Of a DNA stretch of 64,000 nt, positions 52,209 to 61,200 are shown piece by piece. Both the position numbers and the translations under genes were made by a program. The notes under the pieces are model-generated. The model made no database searches and was not told where the DNA came from. It saw nothing but the letters and a program-made list of their open reading frames with translations. Source of the stretch: CAXBNB01 sp040151475 (GTDB taxonomy: Bacteria > Bacteroidota > Bacteroidia > Cytophagales > Cyclobacteriaceae); NCBI RefSeq assembly GCF_040151475.1, contig NZ_JBDKWG010000150.1:62001-126000 (forward strand), read 5' to 3'. Within the stretch, counting starts at the first letter, position 1; each line of letters begins with the position of its first letter.

Positions 52209-52531
52209 TTTGATATCTATTAACTGCAATAGTCATCACTTGTCTTTTTCAAACCAAAATTATGTTGGAGTATATTTTTTGAAATCAAAAGCGGTTGGAT
52301 AAGTAATAACCTGAGTTCGATTAATATTACTCCAAAAAACTCGTAACCGTCACACAGAGGAGCTTTTATTGGAGAGTGTGGCAGGAAGCGACATGGGAGT
52401 CCTCATATGTGAGAGATTCTTACGCCTGTGTCGGCCGATCAGGCAGAGCTTTCAACGCAAAACCCAATCCAAAAGCCTACCGATGACGTATTTTAGTATG
52501 ATTTTAGAATCGAATTCAGGCTAATAAGTAT
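52209..52531. other. Intergenic region, no gene seen
   Basis: About 320 bases between two minus-strand genes. The middle (about 52340-52460) is GC-richer than the rest and could be a decayed mobile fragment, but no open frame, RNA fold or repeat was recognised with confidence. Confidence 0.4.
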
Positions 52532-54172
52532 TTAAAGGCCTAGCACTTCAGTACCTTGTTCGAAGACTACATCTACTGGAATACCCGCCTCTGAAAGCCT
52601 GTCAAGGTCTGCTTGAAGCTGATCACCGATAACTCCCTTTTCTTTCACAAGATTGGCAACACCATCATAATCACCATCTCCTTGCAGGGTGAGAATTAAC
52701 TCGGACAAAGCACCCATGGCTTCCTGCATTTTCTCAAAATTGATGCTGTACCTGCCTGTTATGTCATCTCTTTCAAAAGCACCATGTTCTTTGAAGAAGT
52801 TGAATCGGATCATATTGGCTCTACCATGTGCACTGGCCGCCCCAAACCGAACTGATCTGAATATCCCAGCCAGAAAAGTGGTATAATACTCATTCAGGTT
52901 GCCCTCAATTTCGCCTTTTTCATGAAGTTGTGTGATCATATACAAGCCGAGAATGTCTGCTTTTCCTTCTTCCAGAGCCGAACCGTGTTCTTTGAGTGCT
53001 TCACGTACTGTACCCTTTCCGTTAATGGTGTTTTTTATACCAAGGCCATGAGCTACTTCATGAAACATGGTATTGGCAAAAAACGCATCAAACTTAATGT
53101 TGCTTATTTGATCTTCTTTGATTAATACATTTGCGATTGGCATCAATATCTTATCAAACTTGGCTTGCATGGCATTTTTCAATTGAAGCCTTCTCGATCC
53201 TTTGGCGAGTTGCACTTGCTCATCGTTGGGCAGGTTGATGGCGATCGTTTTTCCACCTGAGTTGCAATCACCAGCGTAATAAACCACATCATAGGCATTG
53301 AGGTCAGCGTCTGTGCCGGGCATTTCCTGCTTATAGGTATCCGGTGCAGGAATGCCTTTTTGGAGTTCTGGTAAAAACGATGCAAACTTGGCCAGTCGGT
53401 CACTCCATGATTTGTCTTTGATCAAGACATAGGCCTCATGTGCGGATTTGTAGTTGTAGAGGTTGTCTTCGTAGTTTTCGATTGGTCCAACTACAAAATC
53501 CAACCCATTGGTTTTCATGTCCATCCATGCCATGTCGCTGGGTTGGTATTGATCTGTTAACAGTGCTTCAGCTCTCAATTCAAGGTATTTTTTCAGCCCT
53601 TTGTCTTCTGCCAATTCAGCCGCTTGGAGTAGCAGTTGTGAAGCCTTGGTGATTTCTTTCTTGAAAGCCACATGATAAGGAATGTTAATCAAGTTACCAT
53701 TTTCATCTCTTCTCACCAGGTTGTATTGCTGATCTGTTTTAGCAATAGCTGAGGCTTCAAATTCGGCTTTGGTCATGTCAGTAGGGTAGAAGTTGGCACC
53801 ATTGGGTTTTGAGCCAATTCCGGTTACAAATGATTTATTGCCATCCAGTCTGTCCCATGGGCCGTAATTAATCAATCCATATTGTTTGTAATCTTCATCG
53901 GCTAAACTACTCAGAAACTCTTCTTTGTTTCCATAAGCTTCCTGCCAGAAGATGTCATCCATTATTTTAGCTATTTCAATAAATACCGGAATCATCTTTT
54001 TTTCATTTTCCGACAATCCGGATAAATCTGCTGTGAGTTTTACTTTTATATAAGTTTCCAATTTTTGTTGAATTTCAGTTTTGACAGTCTTTTCTGTGGG
54101 TATGTCTTGCTTTTTTTGCTGATTACAAGCAATAAAAGCAACTGTTATAATTAAGTAGAATGTTTTTTTCAT
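52532..54172 (-). CDS. Dipeptidyl-peptidase III-like zinc metallopeptidase lipoprotein
   Basis: A 546-residue protein with a lipoprotein signal (TVAFIAC) and a zincin of the M49 (dipeptidyl-peptidase III) type. The zinc motif is FHEVAHGLG with His371-Glu372 and His375, and the second glutamate motif is EEGKADILGLYM (Glu401-Glu402, Asp406). Classical DPP III has the six-residue HExxGH; this one has the five-residue HExxH version known from some bacterial members. Lipid anchoring would place it outside the cytoplasm, unlike cytosolic DPP III. It probably cleaves dipeptides from oligopeptides, but that is by family. The ATG at 54172 gives the signal; it is monocistronic. Confidence 0.85.
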   Translation of the reverse strand: MKKTFYLIITVAFIACNQQKKQDIPTEKTVKTEIQQKLETYIKVKLTADLSGLSENEKKMIPVFIEIAKIMDDIFWQEAYGNKEEFLSSLADEDYKQYGLINYGPWDRLDGNKSFVTGIGSKPNGANFYPTDMTKAEFEASAIAKTDQQYNLVRRDENGNLINIPYHVAFKKEITKASQLLLQAAELAEDKGLKKYLELRAEALLTDQYQPSDMAWMDMKTNGLDFVVGPIENYEDNLYNYKSAHEAYVLIKDKSWSDRLAKFASFLPELQKGIPAPDTYKQEMPGTDADLNAYDVVYYAGDCNSGGKTIAINLPNDEQVQLAKGSRRLQLKNAMQAKFDKILMPIANVLIKEDQISNIKFDAFFANTMFHEVAHGLGIKNTINGKGTVREALKEHGSALEEGKADILGLYMITQLHEKGEIEGNLNEYYTTFLAGIFRSVRFGAASAHGRANMIRFNFFKEHGAFERDDITGRYSINFEKMQEAMGALSELILTLQGDGDYDGVANLVKEKGVIGDQLQADLDRLSEAGIPVDVVFEQGTEVLGL

Positions 54173-54300
54173 TGTTTTGGGTTTAGTACTGCTTGCTGAC
54201 TCTATTGATCGCAAAGATCGATTTATTCGATTGTGCTTTCGATCAATACACTAATCTAATTTTTTATTTGTTAATTTGAGAAAGAAACACAATTGAGAAT

Positions 54301-54699
54301 ATGAAAAACATACAAACCTTTTATGGCTTACTACTAGCTCTGTTTTTGATAGGATGTAATACATCTACCAATTCACAACCCATATCTAAGGTGATACCTC
54401 CGGTTGAATTTGAAGAAAAAATGAAATCCGAAGATGCCATTATATTGGACTTACGAACCGACAAAGAAGTAGCAGAAGGTGTAATTCCAGGAGCTATTCA
54501 ATTGGATTTTTATGCAGATGATTTCAGTAAGAAAGTCGCCGAACTAGACAAAGATAAGGTCTATATGGTTTATTGTGGATCGGGAGGACGAAGTGGCAAA
54601 ACCGCTAAATTATTCTCTGAAAAGGGTTTTCCAGAAGTATATGATTTGCAGGGAGGTATAAATGCCTGGAAAGCAGCAGGAAAAAAACTTGAAAAATAA
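54301..54699 (+). CDS. Rhodanese-like lipoprotein
   Basis: A 132-residue protein with a lipobox (LALFLIGC) and a single rhodanese domain. The active loop is YCGSGGRSGKTA with the catalytic Cys, preceded by the typical DLRTDKEVAEGVIPGAIQLDF. Rhodaneses transfer sulfane sulfur or act as thiol sensors; the outer placement suggests a periplasmic redox or sulfur role, not proven. It is divergent from the metallopeptidase gene and monocistronic. Confidence 0.92.
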   Translation: MKNIQTFYGLLLALFLIGCNTSTNSQPISKVIPPVEFEEKMKSEDAIILDLRTDKEVAEGVIPGAIQLDFYADDFSKKVAELDKDKVYMVYCGSGGRSGKTAKLFSEKGFPEVYDLQGGINAWKAAGKKLEK

Positions 54700-54985
54700 A
54701 GTCCGTCAATGCTCTGGGATAAGTGTCTTGGTTATGCATTTCGTTATCGGAAATGCGCACTAGGGGTTTAATGCCAAGTGAAAAATGCTTGATTTGGTAT
54801 ATGTTTTGAGACCTGTCAGGTTTATCTCTCAAAACCCGATGTTGAAAGTAGTTTTCCTGTCTTGTCTGGAAGAAACCTGACAGGTCTGTGTATCGGCTAA
54901 CGATATAAACTTGTTTTCCCTGATGCACATTTAGCCATTTCGGCATAACCCCTGACTTCAACTTGTAGCAGTTTTGTTGGATGCT
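54700..54985. other. Intergenic region with long inverted repeat
   Basis: A 286-base gap between convergent genes. Its main feature is the perfect 15-bp inverted repeat listed separately; the rest shows no gene. Confidence 0.55.
54809..54887. repeat. Intergenic inverted repeat (AGACCTGTCAGGTTT family)
   Basis: Arms AGACCTGTCAGGTTT (54809-54823) and AAACCTGACAGGTCT (54873-54887) are perfect complements over 15 bases, with a 49-base spacer. This arm sequence is one I recall seeing often between genes in Bacteroidota, so it is probably a dispersed element. It could also end transcription in both directions between the two convergent genes. Confidence 0.8.
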
Positions 54986-56191
54986 TTACTCAAAGTCATC
55001 ATACAGCAGGTATTTTTTTCTTTTCGCTTTATAAGCAATCAATCCTTCTGCCCAGCTTTGTCTTATTTCATCTTCAGAAATCCCGGCTTCTATTTGCTTT
55101 TGGAGTTGATCTGTTCCAGCAAGTTTGACAAAGTATTTATTGAAGAATTTATCCTTGTTTTTTGATTTGTTGTAGAACTCGATGAGATAACTCAAATCCA
55201 ATTGATTCTTTACTTTGACATTGGATAAATCATAGCCATAGCATGTTTCACCTAAGTATTTGGGATTTTTTGACATACCGTCAATGCTTTCAGGAGTGAA
55301 ACTATAATCTCCCATCGTGCTGTCCGGTATTCCAATAATTTGAAAGGGAGTCAGTGTTCCTCTTCCCACACTTACTGCTGTACCTTCAAACAGACAAATG
55401 GATGGATACAGAGCAATAGATTGATCGGTAGGTAGGTTAGGAGATGGTTTCACTGTCAGAGAATAGGGAGTATTGTGATCCCAGCCCGTCATTTCAATAA
55501 CCGTTAGTTTAAGTGCTTCAGCCTGATTGATCCATTTTTCACCTACCATCATTTTGGCGTATTCTCCGGCGGTAAGCCCGAAAACTATAGGTACCGGATT
55601 CATGCCTACATAAGACTTGTTTTCCATTTCCAGTATTGGCCCATCTATATAATGCCCATTGGGATTTGGTCTGTCGAAAATGATCATTTCTACTCCATTC
55701 TCAGCACAAGATTCCATCATGTACTGCATGGCACTGAAGTAGGTAAAAAACCTCGCCCCAACATCCTGACTGTCAAATATTACCACATCAACATTGTCTA
55801 AATCTTCCGGGGTGGGCTTTCTGTGATCCCCATAAACTGAAATAACAGGAACTCCTGTTTTGCTGTCAATCGAGTTGTCGATATGTTCCCCAGCATCGGC
55901 ATTTCCCCTAAATCCGTGCTCAGGAGCAAAGATCTTGGCTACATCGACATTTAGTAAAATCAGGGTGTCCAATAGGTGAGTTTGCCCGATCACTGACGTG
56001 TGATTCACCAGCAGCCCGACTTTTTTGTCTTTTAACAAAGGTAAATACTGACCTAATTGCTCGGTTCCAAGTACTATTCCTGGTGGTTCTGGCTCAGTAG
56101 TGGTTTCCTTGTTTTGGGTGGCAGAGTTGCACGAAAAAATAAGCACAAAACAGAAGTAGATTATTAAATGTTGGATGTTAGATTTATACAT
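54986..56191 (-). CDS. NamZ-like exo-beta-N-acetylmuramidase (DUF1343) lipoprotein
   Basis: A 401-residue protein of the DUF1343 family, whose studied member NamZ (GH171) removes N-acetylmuramic acid from the non-reducing ends of peptidoglycan fragments. A lipoprotein signal is seen (FCFVLIFSC). Family motifs are GLLVNHTSVI, FAPEHGFRGNADAGEHI, VSVYGDHRKPTPEDL, FDSQDVGARFFTYFSAMQY, FDRPNPNGHYIDGPILE, the PSPNLPTDQSIALYP block and EGTAVSVGRGT. Length is typical. It is monocistronic, divergent from the permease gene. A role in cell-wall recycling is inferred from the family. Confidence 0.9.
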   Translation of the reverse strand: MYKSNIQHLIIYFCFVLIFSCNSATQNKETTTEPEPPGIVLGTEQLGQYLPLLKDKKVGLLVNHTSVIGQTHLLDTLILLNVDVAKIFAPEHGFRGNADAGEHIDNSIDSKTGVPVISVYGDHRKPTPEDLDNVDVVIFDSQDVGARFFTYFSAMQYMMESCAENGVEMIIFDRPNPNGHYIDGPILEMENKSYVGMNPVPIVFGLTAGEYAKMMVGEKWINQAEALKLTVIEMTGWDHNTPYSLTVKPSPNLPTDQSIALYPSICLFEGTAVSVGRGTLTPFQIIGIPDSTMGDYSFTPESIDGMSKNPKYLGETCYGYDLSNVKVKNQLDLSYLIEFYNKSKNKDKFFNKYFVKLAGTDQLQKQIEAGISEDEIRQSWAEGLIAYKAKRKKYLLYDDFE

Positions 56192-56309
56192 ATATTTTTG
56201 TTGAATATTTGAAAGAACACAGTGTCTGGTTGAAATCTCTTTCAGTAAGAGGTAAACAAATGTATCAATTAATTTACGGAGTTTAATTTACAATAACGGC
56301 AAAACCGAT

Positions 56310-57527
56310 TTGAATCTACCTTATTTTATATCCAGAAGAATAACCAACGACAGTCAGTCGTCCTTCTCTTCTGTGATTTCAAAAATTGCTGTAGTGAGCA
56401 TAGCAGTCAGCCTGGCTGCTATGATTCTTGCGTTTTTCATCTTGGGAGGTTTTAAGGAAACCATTAAGAACAAGGTATTTAATTTTAAAGGTCATCTGGA
56501 AGTTACAAAATATAATTTTGGAAACTCAGTGGACGAGCAGGCAGTCAGCACCAATTCGGATTTTGCTCATTTTTATAAAGACATTAAATACATAGATCAT
56601 ATACAGGCCTTTGCTCATAAGGCCGGGCTACTCAAAACCAAAGAAGAAGTGCAGGGTGTAATCTTCAAGGGAGTGGGCAGAGACTTTGATACAACCAGAT
56701 TCGGGCCAAATATTGTTGAGGGCAGGTTGTTTGGTTTTAAGGATTCCACATACAGCCAGGAGGTGATTATTAGTAGGAAAATTTCTCGTTCGCTTAGACT
56801 CAATGTGGACGATGATGTATTTATTTCTTTTGTCCAAAATCCTCCCAGAACCAGAAAACTGCATATTACCGGGATTTATGAAACGGGTTTGGAAGAATTT
56901 GACAAACAATTGATAATAGGAGACATTGGGCTTGTTCAACGAATGAACAACTGGGCAGATACATTGGTAGGAGGGTATGAGGTGTTTATCAAAGACCCAA
57001 ACAAGATGACAGAGGCTGAGGAAGACCTTTTTGATATTATTGACATCAATTTGTTTGTGGACAAAATAAGCGACAAGTATGTGCAGCTTTTCGATTGGCT
57101 CAATCTTCTGAATCAAAATGTTGCAGTTTTTCTTGGCTTGTTACTGGTGGTAAGTGTTATCAATATGATTTCAATATTGCTGATCCTGATCATGGAAAGA
57201 ACCAATATGGTTGGGGTGTTGCAGGCATTGGGTTCTCCCAGAAAACAGATTAAAAAGATATTCATTTACAATGGTATGTTGCTGATAGCAAAGGGTTTGT
57301 TGTGGGGAAATGTAGTCGCTTTATCTGTCGCTTTCATCCAGGATAAGTTCAAGGTAATTCCCCTTGATCCTGAAAACTACTATATGTATTTTGTGCCGAT
57401 CCATTGGGATTTTGTAATACTTATTACTTTGAATTTACTAACTTTTATTGTAGTCAGTTTGGCACTGGGCATTCCTACTTTGGTAATTTCAAGGATAAAA
57501 CCCATTACGGCTATTAAGTTTGATTGA
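56310..57527 (+). CDS. ABC transporter permease, FtsX/LolC-E type
   Basis: A 405-residue membrane protein with one N-terminal helix (about 22-48), a large periplasmic MacB-like domain (about 50-255), and three C-terminal helices (about 268-295, 315-345, 365-395), the MacB/LolE/FtsX layout. The start NLPYFISRRITNDSQSS is typical of Bacteroidota lipoprotein-release permeases. The frame begins with TTG at 56310, because no ATG precedes the first helix. No ATPase gene is adjacent; it would come from elsewhere. A role in lipoprotein export (LolCE-like) is plausible but not proven. A methyltransferase gene follows after 15 bases. Confidence 0.88.
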   Translation: MNLPYFISRRITNDSQSSFSSVISKIAVVSIAVSLAAMILAFFILGGFKETIKNKVFNFKGHLEVTKYNFGNSVDEQAVSTNSDFAHFYKDIKYIDHIQAFAHKAGLLKTKEEVQGVIFKGVGRDFDTTRFGPNIVEGRLFGFKDSTYSQEVIISRKISRSLRLNVDDDVFISFVQNPPRTRKLHITGIYETGLEEFDKQLIIGDIGLVQRMNNWADTLVGGYEVFIKDPNKMTEAEEDLFDIIDINLFVDKISDKYVQLFDWLNLLNQNVAVFLGLLLVVSVINMISILLILIMERTNMVGVLQALGSPRKQIKKIFIYNGMLLIAKGLLWGNVVALSVAFIQDKFKVIPLDPENYYMYFVPIHWDFVILITLNLLTFIVVSLALGIPTLVISRIKPITAIKFD

Positions 57528-57542
57528 GGAAAGTCTGAACAA

Positions 57543-58289
57543 ATGGAAACCTTCAAAGATCATTTTTCAGGCCATTCTTCCAGCTACCAAAAATACCGTC
57601 CGGCCTATCCTGTGGAGTTGTACCAATACATTTCCGGATTATGTGAGGAGCACGATCGTGCCTGGGATGCAGGTACAGGCAATGGACAATGTGCTTTGAG
57701 GCTTGTCGATTATTTTGATCATGTATTGGCCACAGATCCCAGTGCCAATCAAATAAAGAATGCTGTTTTACATAATCGAATAAAATATCATGTATCCAGA
57801 GCGGAAAACTGCCCTGTTTCTGACAGTAGTATGGATTTGGTGACAGTAGCTCAGGCCATTCATTGGTTTGATTTTGATCTGTTTTTCAAGGAAGTCAAAA
57901 GGGTATTGAAACCAAATGGAGTATTGGCTTTTTGGACTTATACTTTAGCTGAAATTTCTCCTGAAGTAGATGAAGTCACAAACTACTTTTATCGGGATAT
58001 TGTAGGGAAATATTGGCCAAAGGAGAGAAATTTTGTTGAGGACAAATATCAAGGTATTCCCATGCCTTTTGAAGAAATACAAACTCCTGCTTTTGAAATA
58101 AAGATCAACTACAACATGCACAACTACCTGGCTTATCTGGGAACATGGTCAGCGGTTAAAAACTTCAAAACAGATAATCATTCTGATCCAATAGATCTGA
58201 TTAAATCTGAAATGTCAGCTGCCTGGATCAATATCGATGAATATAAAGTAGTCACCTGGCCAATTTATTTGAGGGCAGGAAGAATATGA
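57543..58289 (+). CDS. Class I SAM-dependent methyltransferase
   Basis: A 248-residue soluble enzyme. SAM motif I is AWDAGTGNGQCALRLVDYF, motif II ends at ATDPSANQI, and the VTVAQAIHWFDFDLFFKEVKRVLKPNG stretch matches the Methyltransf_11 group, close to trans-aconitate-type and small-molecule methyltransferases. The N-terminal HFSGHSSSYQKYRPAYP segment is typical of this group. It follows the permease gene by 15 bases and may share its transcript. Its stop lies 2 bases from the stop of the convergent giant gene. The substrate is unknown. Confidence 0.9.
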   Translation: METFKDHFSGHSSSYQKYRPAYPVELYQYISGLCEEHDRAWDAGTGNGQCALRLVDYFDHVLATDPSANQIKNAVLHNRIKYHVSRAENCPVSDSSMDLVTVAQAIHWFDFDLFFKEVKRVLKPNGVLAFWTYTLAEISPEVDEVTNYFYRDIVGKYWPKERNFVEDKYQGIPMPFEEIQTPAFEIKINYNMHNYLAYLGTWSAVKNFKTDNHSDPIDLIKSEMSAAWINIDEYKVVTWPIYLRAGRI

Positions 58290-58291
58290 TT

Positions 58292-61200
58292 TCAATTGGT
58301 TGTTTTCTTCACAATCTTGTAGCTTTTTACTGTCCCATTTTGAGCTAATTGTACGATATATATTCCCTTCGAAATATTTTCAAGTCCATAAATTTCATGT
58401 GTGGTTTGGACACTGTTAAGTTGCCTGTTAAGGATTTGTCTGCCGTCCAAAGTATTTATTGTAAGGGTGTAAGTGTCTTTGGCTTCCTGAGGTAGTACAA
58501 TCTGGAATGTTTTGACAAATGGTATTGGATATATTTGAACCCCCGATAAAATATTTTCTTCTATTCCGGTAACTTTATCAATAGTCAATATTCCATTTTC
58601 ATAGACAAAATCATAATGATCATCACTTCCCCCTGTTAGCTCGATACTATATTCACCAGCATCACTTGACTGAGTAGCCTGAGTATTAATAGTCGGAGGG
58701 GTGTCGATCACCGAAGCATCCTCACCGTTCACAAAACCGACATACTCAAAAGTTAGGGTTGGCATCTCATCTCCCTGATTTATAGTTTGATCATCTGCTG
58801 TCACCGTTAGCGTTGCTTTAGATACATTAAATGTTTGTGTGACTTCCTGAGCTGGATTGTAGGTGTCATTACCTGCCTGATTGGCAGTTATTGTTACTTC
58901 ACCTACTCCGGTGATAGTTACTTCATCATTTGAAACAGTGGCCGGGCCGGATGTTACTTCATAGCTAACATCTAATTGGGAACTGGAGCTAGCATCCAAT
59001 GCGAATGTATCTCCATAAACTTTATTTCCTATTTGATCAAAATTAATCGTCTGATCTAACAAGTCTGGAAATACTTCAAAAGACATCTCAACTTTGCTGG
59101 CTGCAAGATAGTTGTCATTTCCTTCCTGACTGGCTTCAACTCTGAATGTACCTATACTATTTACAGTGAGTTGATTTCCAGAGATCACCCCATCACCTTC
59201 AAGCAAGGTAAATTCGACGGTTAAGTCAGATGTAGCACTCGCCTGTAGGCTAATGGGTGAATCCTGTAGCGTTTTATCGCCTGTTGTTGTGAAGTTTATT
59301 GTTTGAGGTGCTTTTTCAATGGTCAGCGTTCCACTTACATAGTTGAAGTCATAGTTGTTGTCTATTCCGTCGGAAAGTGTGATTTCATAATCACCAACTG
59401 CACTTGCTTCTGTAGCAGTAGCGGTAGCAGTGGGAGGGGTGTCTATCATCGAAGCATCTTCATTATTTACAAACCCATCATATTCAAAAGTTAGTTCAGG
59501 ATTTTCACTGCCATAAATTTTGGTTTGATTATTGGCAGTTATTGTGAGAGTTGCTTTTTCTACGGTTAGTGTTTGAGTTTTACTTGTAGGTAAATAGACA
59601 TCATTTCCTGCTTGACTTGCCGTGATTTCTGTAGAACCTACTCCGATTATCACCAACATATCACCCTCTATTACAGCCACAGACTCTTCTGAACTGGAAT
59701 AGCTCAATTCGAGTTGACTATCGATAGAGGCTGGTATTGTGAAATTTGAATCACCGTATGATTTACTCATGTCAGTGAATGTAATGGTCTGTGTTGCCTT
59801 GCTTACTGTTAATATTTGTGATTGGTTGGTTGCCGCTTTGAAGCCGTTGTTTCCATCTTGTGATGCTGTAAAAGTCGTTTCACCCAAACTGTGAATGGTG
59901 ACTGTTTTTCCATTTACGCTTGCCACATTGGTGTTGGAAGAAACTATGGTTACATCCAAACCACTGCTCGCTGAAACTTCAAGATCAAATGACTCATCTA
60001 ATATCGATTTACCTGGTATTTCTGCAAAGGAAATAGATTGTGTGAGTTTAGATGCAGTAGTGAAGTGTAGTGTTTCGGAGGACGGTGAAGTTCCAGTTTC
60101 ATTGGCTAGTCTAATTCTACAATAGTAATCTGTTTCTTCGTTCAGAGACTCAAAGATGAAATCCTCATTATCTGTAGAAGCATTATCAATAACCACTTCA
60201 AAATTTTGATATCCATCTACATAGGTTGAGAAATGCTCGTCCAAGGCTAAATCAATATAAGCAGTGATGCCAAAAGCACGTGGGCGCGTATAGTTGATGC
60301 TTGCTGTGACGGCTTGAATATAATTCGTTTTTATGGTAGGTGGATTTGGAGTATAAGTTACTTGCTGTTGCTCGGAGTAATTAGAAGTGCCTGCTGCATT
60401 TTTCGCAGCTACGTACCACTCTGAAAAATTACCGTTTACTTCGAAAAAGTTGTCAGTAATTTCAGTAGCATTAGTACCGGCAGCACCTCCGCCTGTAGTA
60501 TATGAAAAGATGTAACTTTCAGCTCCCTCTACTTCATCCCAGGTCGCTTTGTAAGAATTATGGGTGATATCAACCGCAGTAAGTCCAGTTGGTACGTCGG
60601 GAATTAATATTTCATTAGTAAATGTCCAGCCGTCATTGCCTTCTCGATCTATTGAAAAATCGGCTGTTATTGTAGCACCTTCTGCTGGTAGATTAGTTAA
60701 TTCGGTATAAGAGATTTCGATATCCTCTTCTTCTCTACTGACAAATTTTGCCCCATTGTTTCCAATCAATTTTATAAAGTTGTCAGCCTCACCATTAATA
60801 TCCGCAAAGGCCACTTTTATCGTCTCATAGATATTTACGGTTTTTCCCGGAGGAATCATTAAAGTGTCGTAACTGGAGTCAAAAATCTGTGCCTCGTTTC
60901 CTGTTTGCAAATAGCTTAGTGTGTCGCCACTAATATCAATTCTGGGCCAGGTGCTGTATTTGTTTTCATTGTCGCTAAGGTAGATGTGGGTATTGGTGAA
61001 ATCAGATCCATTTTCTTCATTATTGCCAATAAGCCTCCAATCAATATTTATAGAGCTATTCTGAAATTCTCCACGTCCGGATAAATTGTAAAGTTGCTCG
61101 ACATCAATGTATTTATCAGATAAGTGCGCATGCCCTCCGTCAATAAAGATACTTTTTGCTCTTAGGGTATCACCAGATACGGAATGCTCTCCATCATAAA

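Noticed and set aside
58629..59520. Near-identical MBG units as a recent tandem DNA duplication
   Set aside because: The protein copies are similar, but the DNA has diverged at many positions, as is normal for repeat proteins of this kind.
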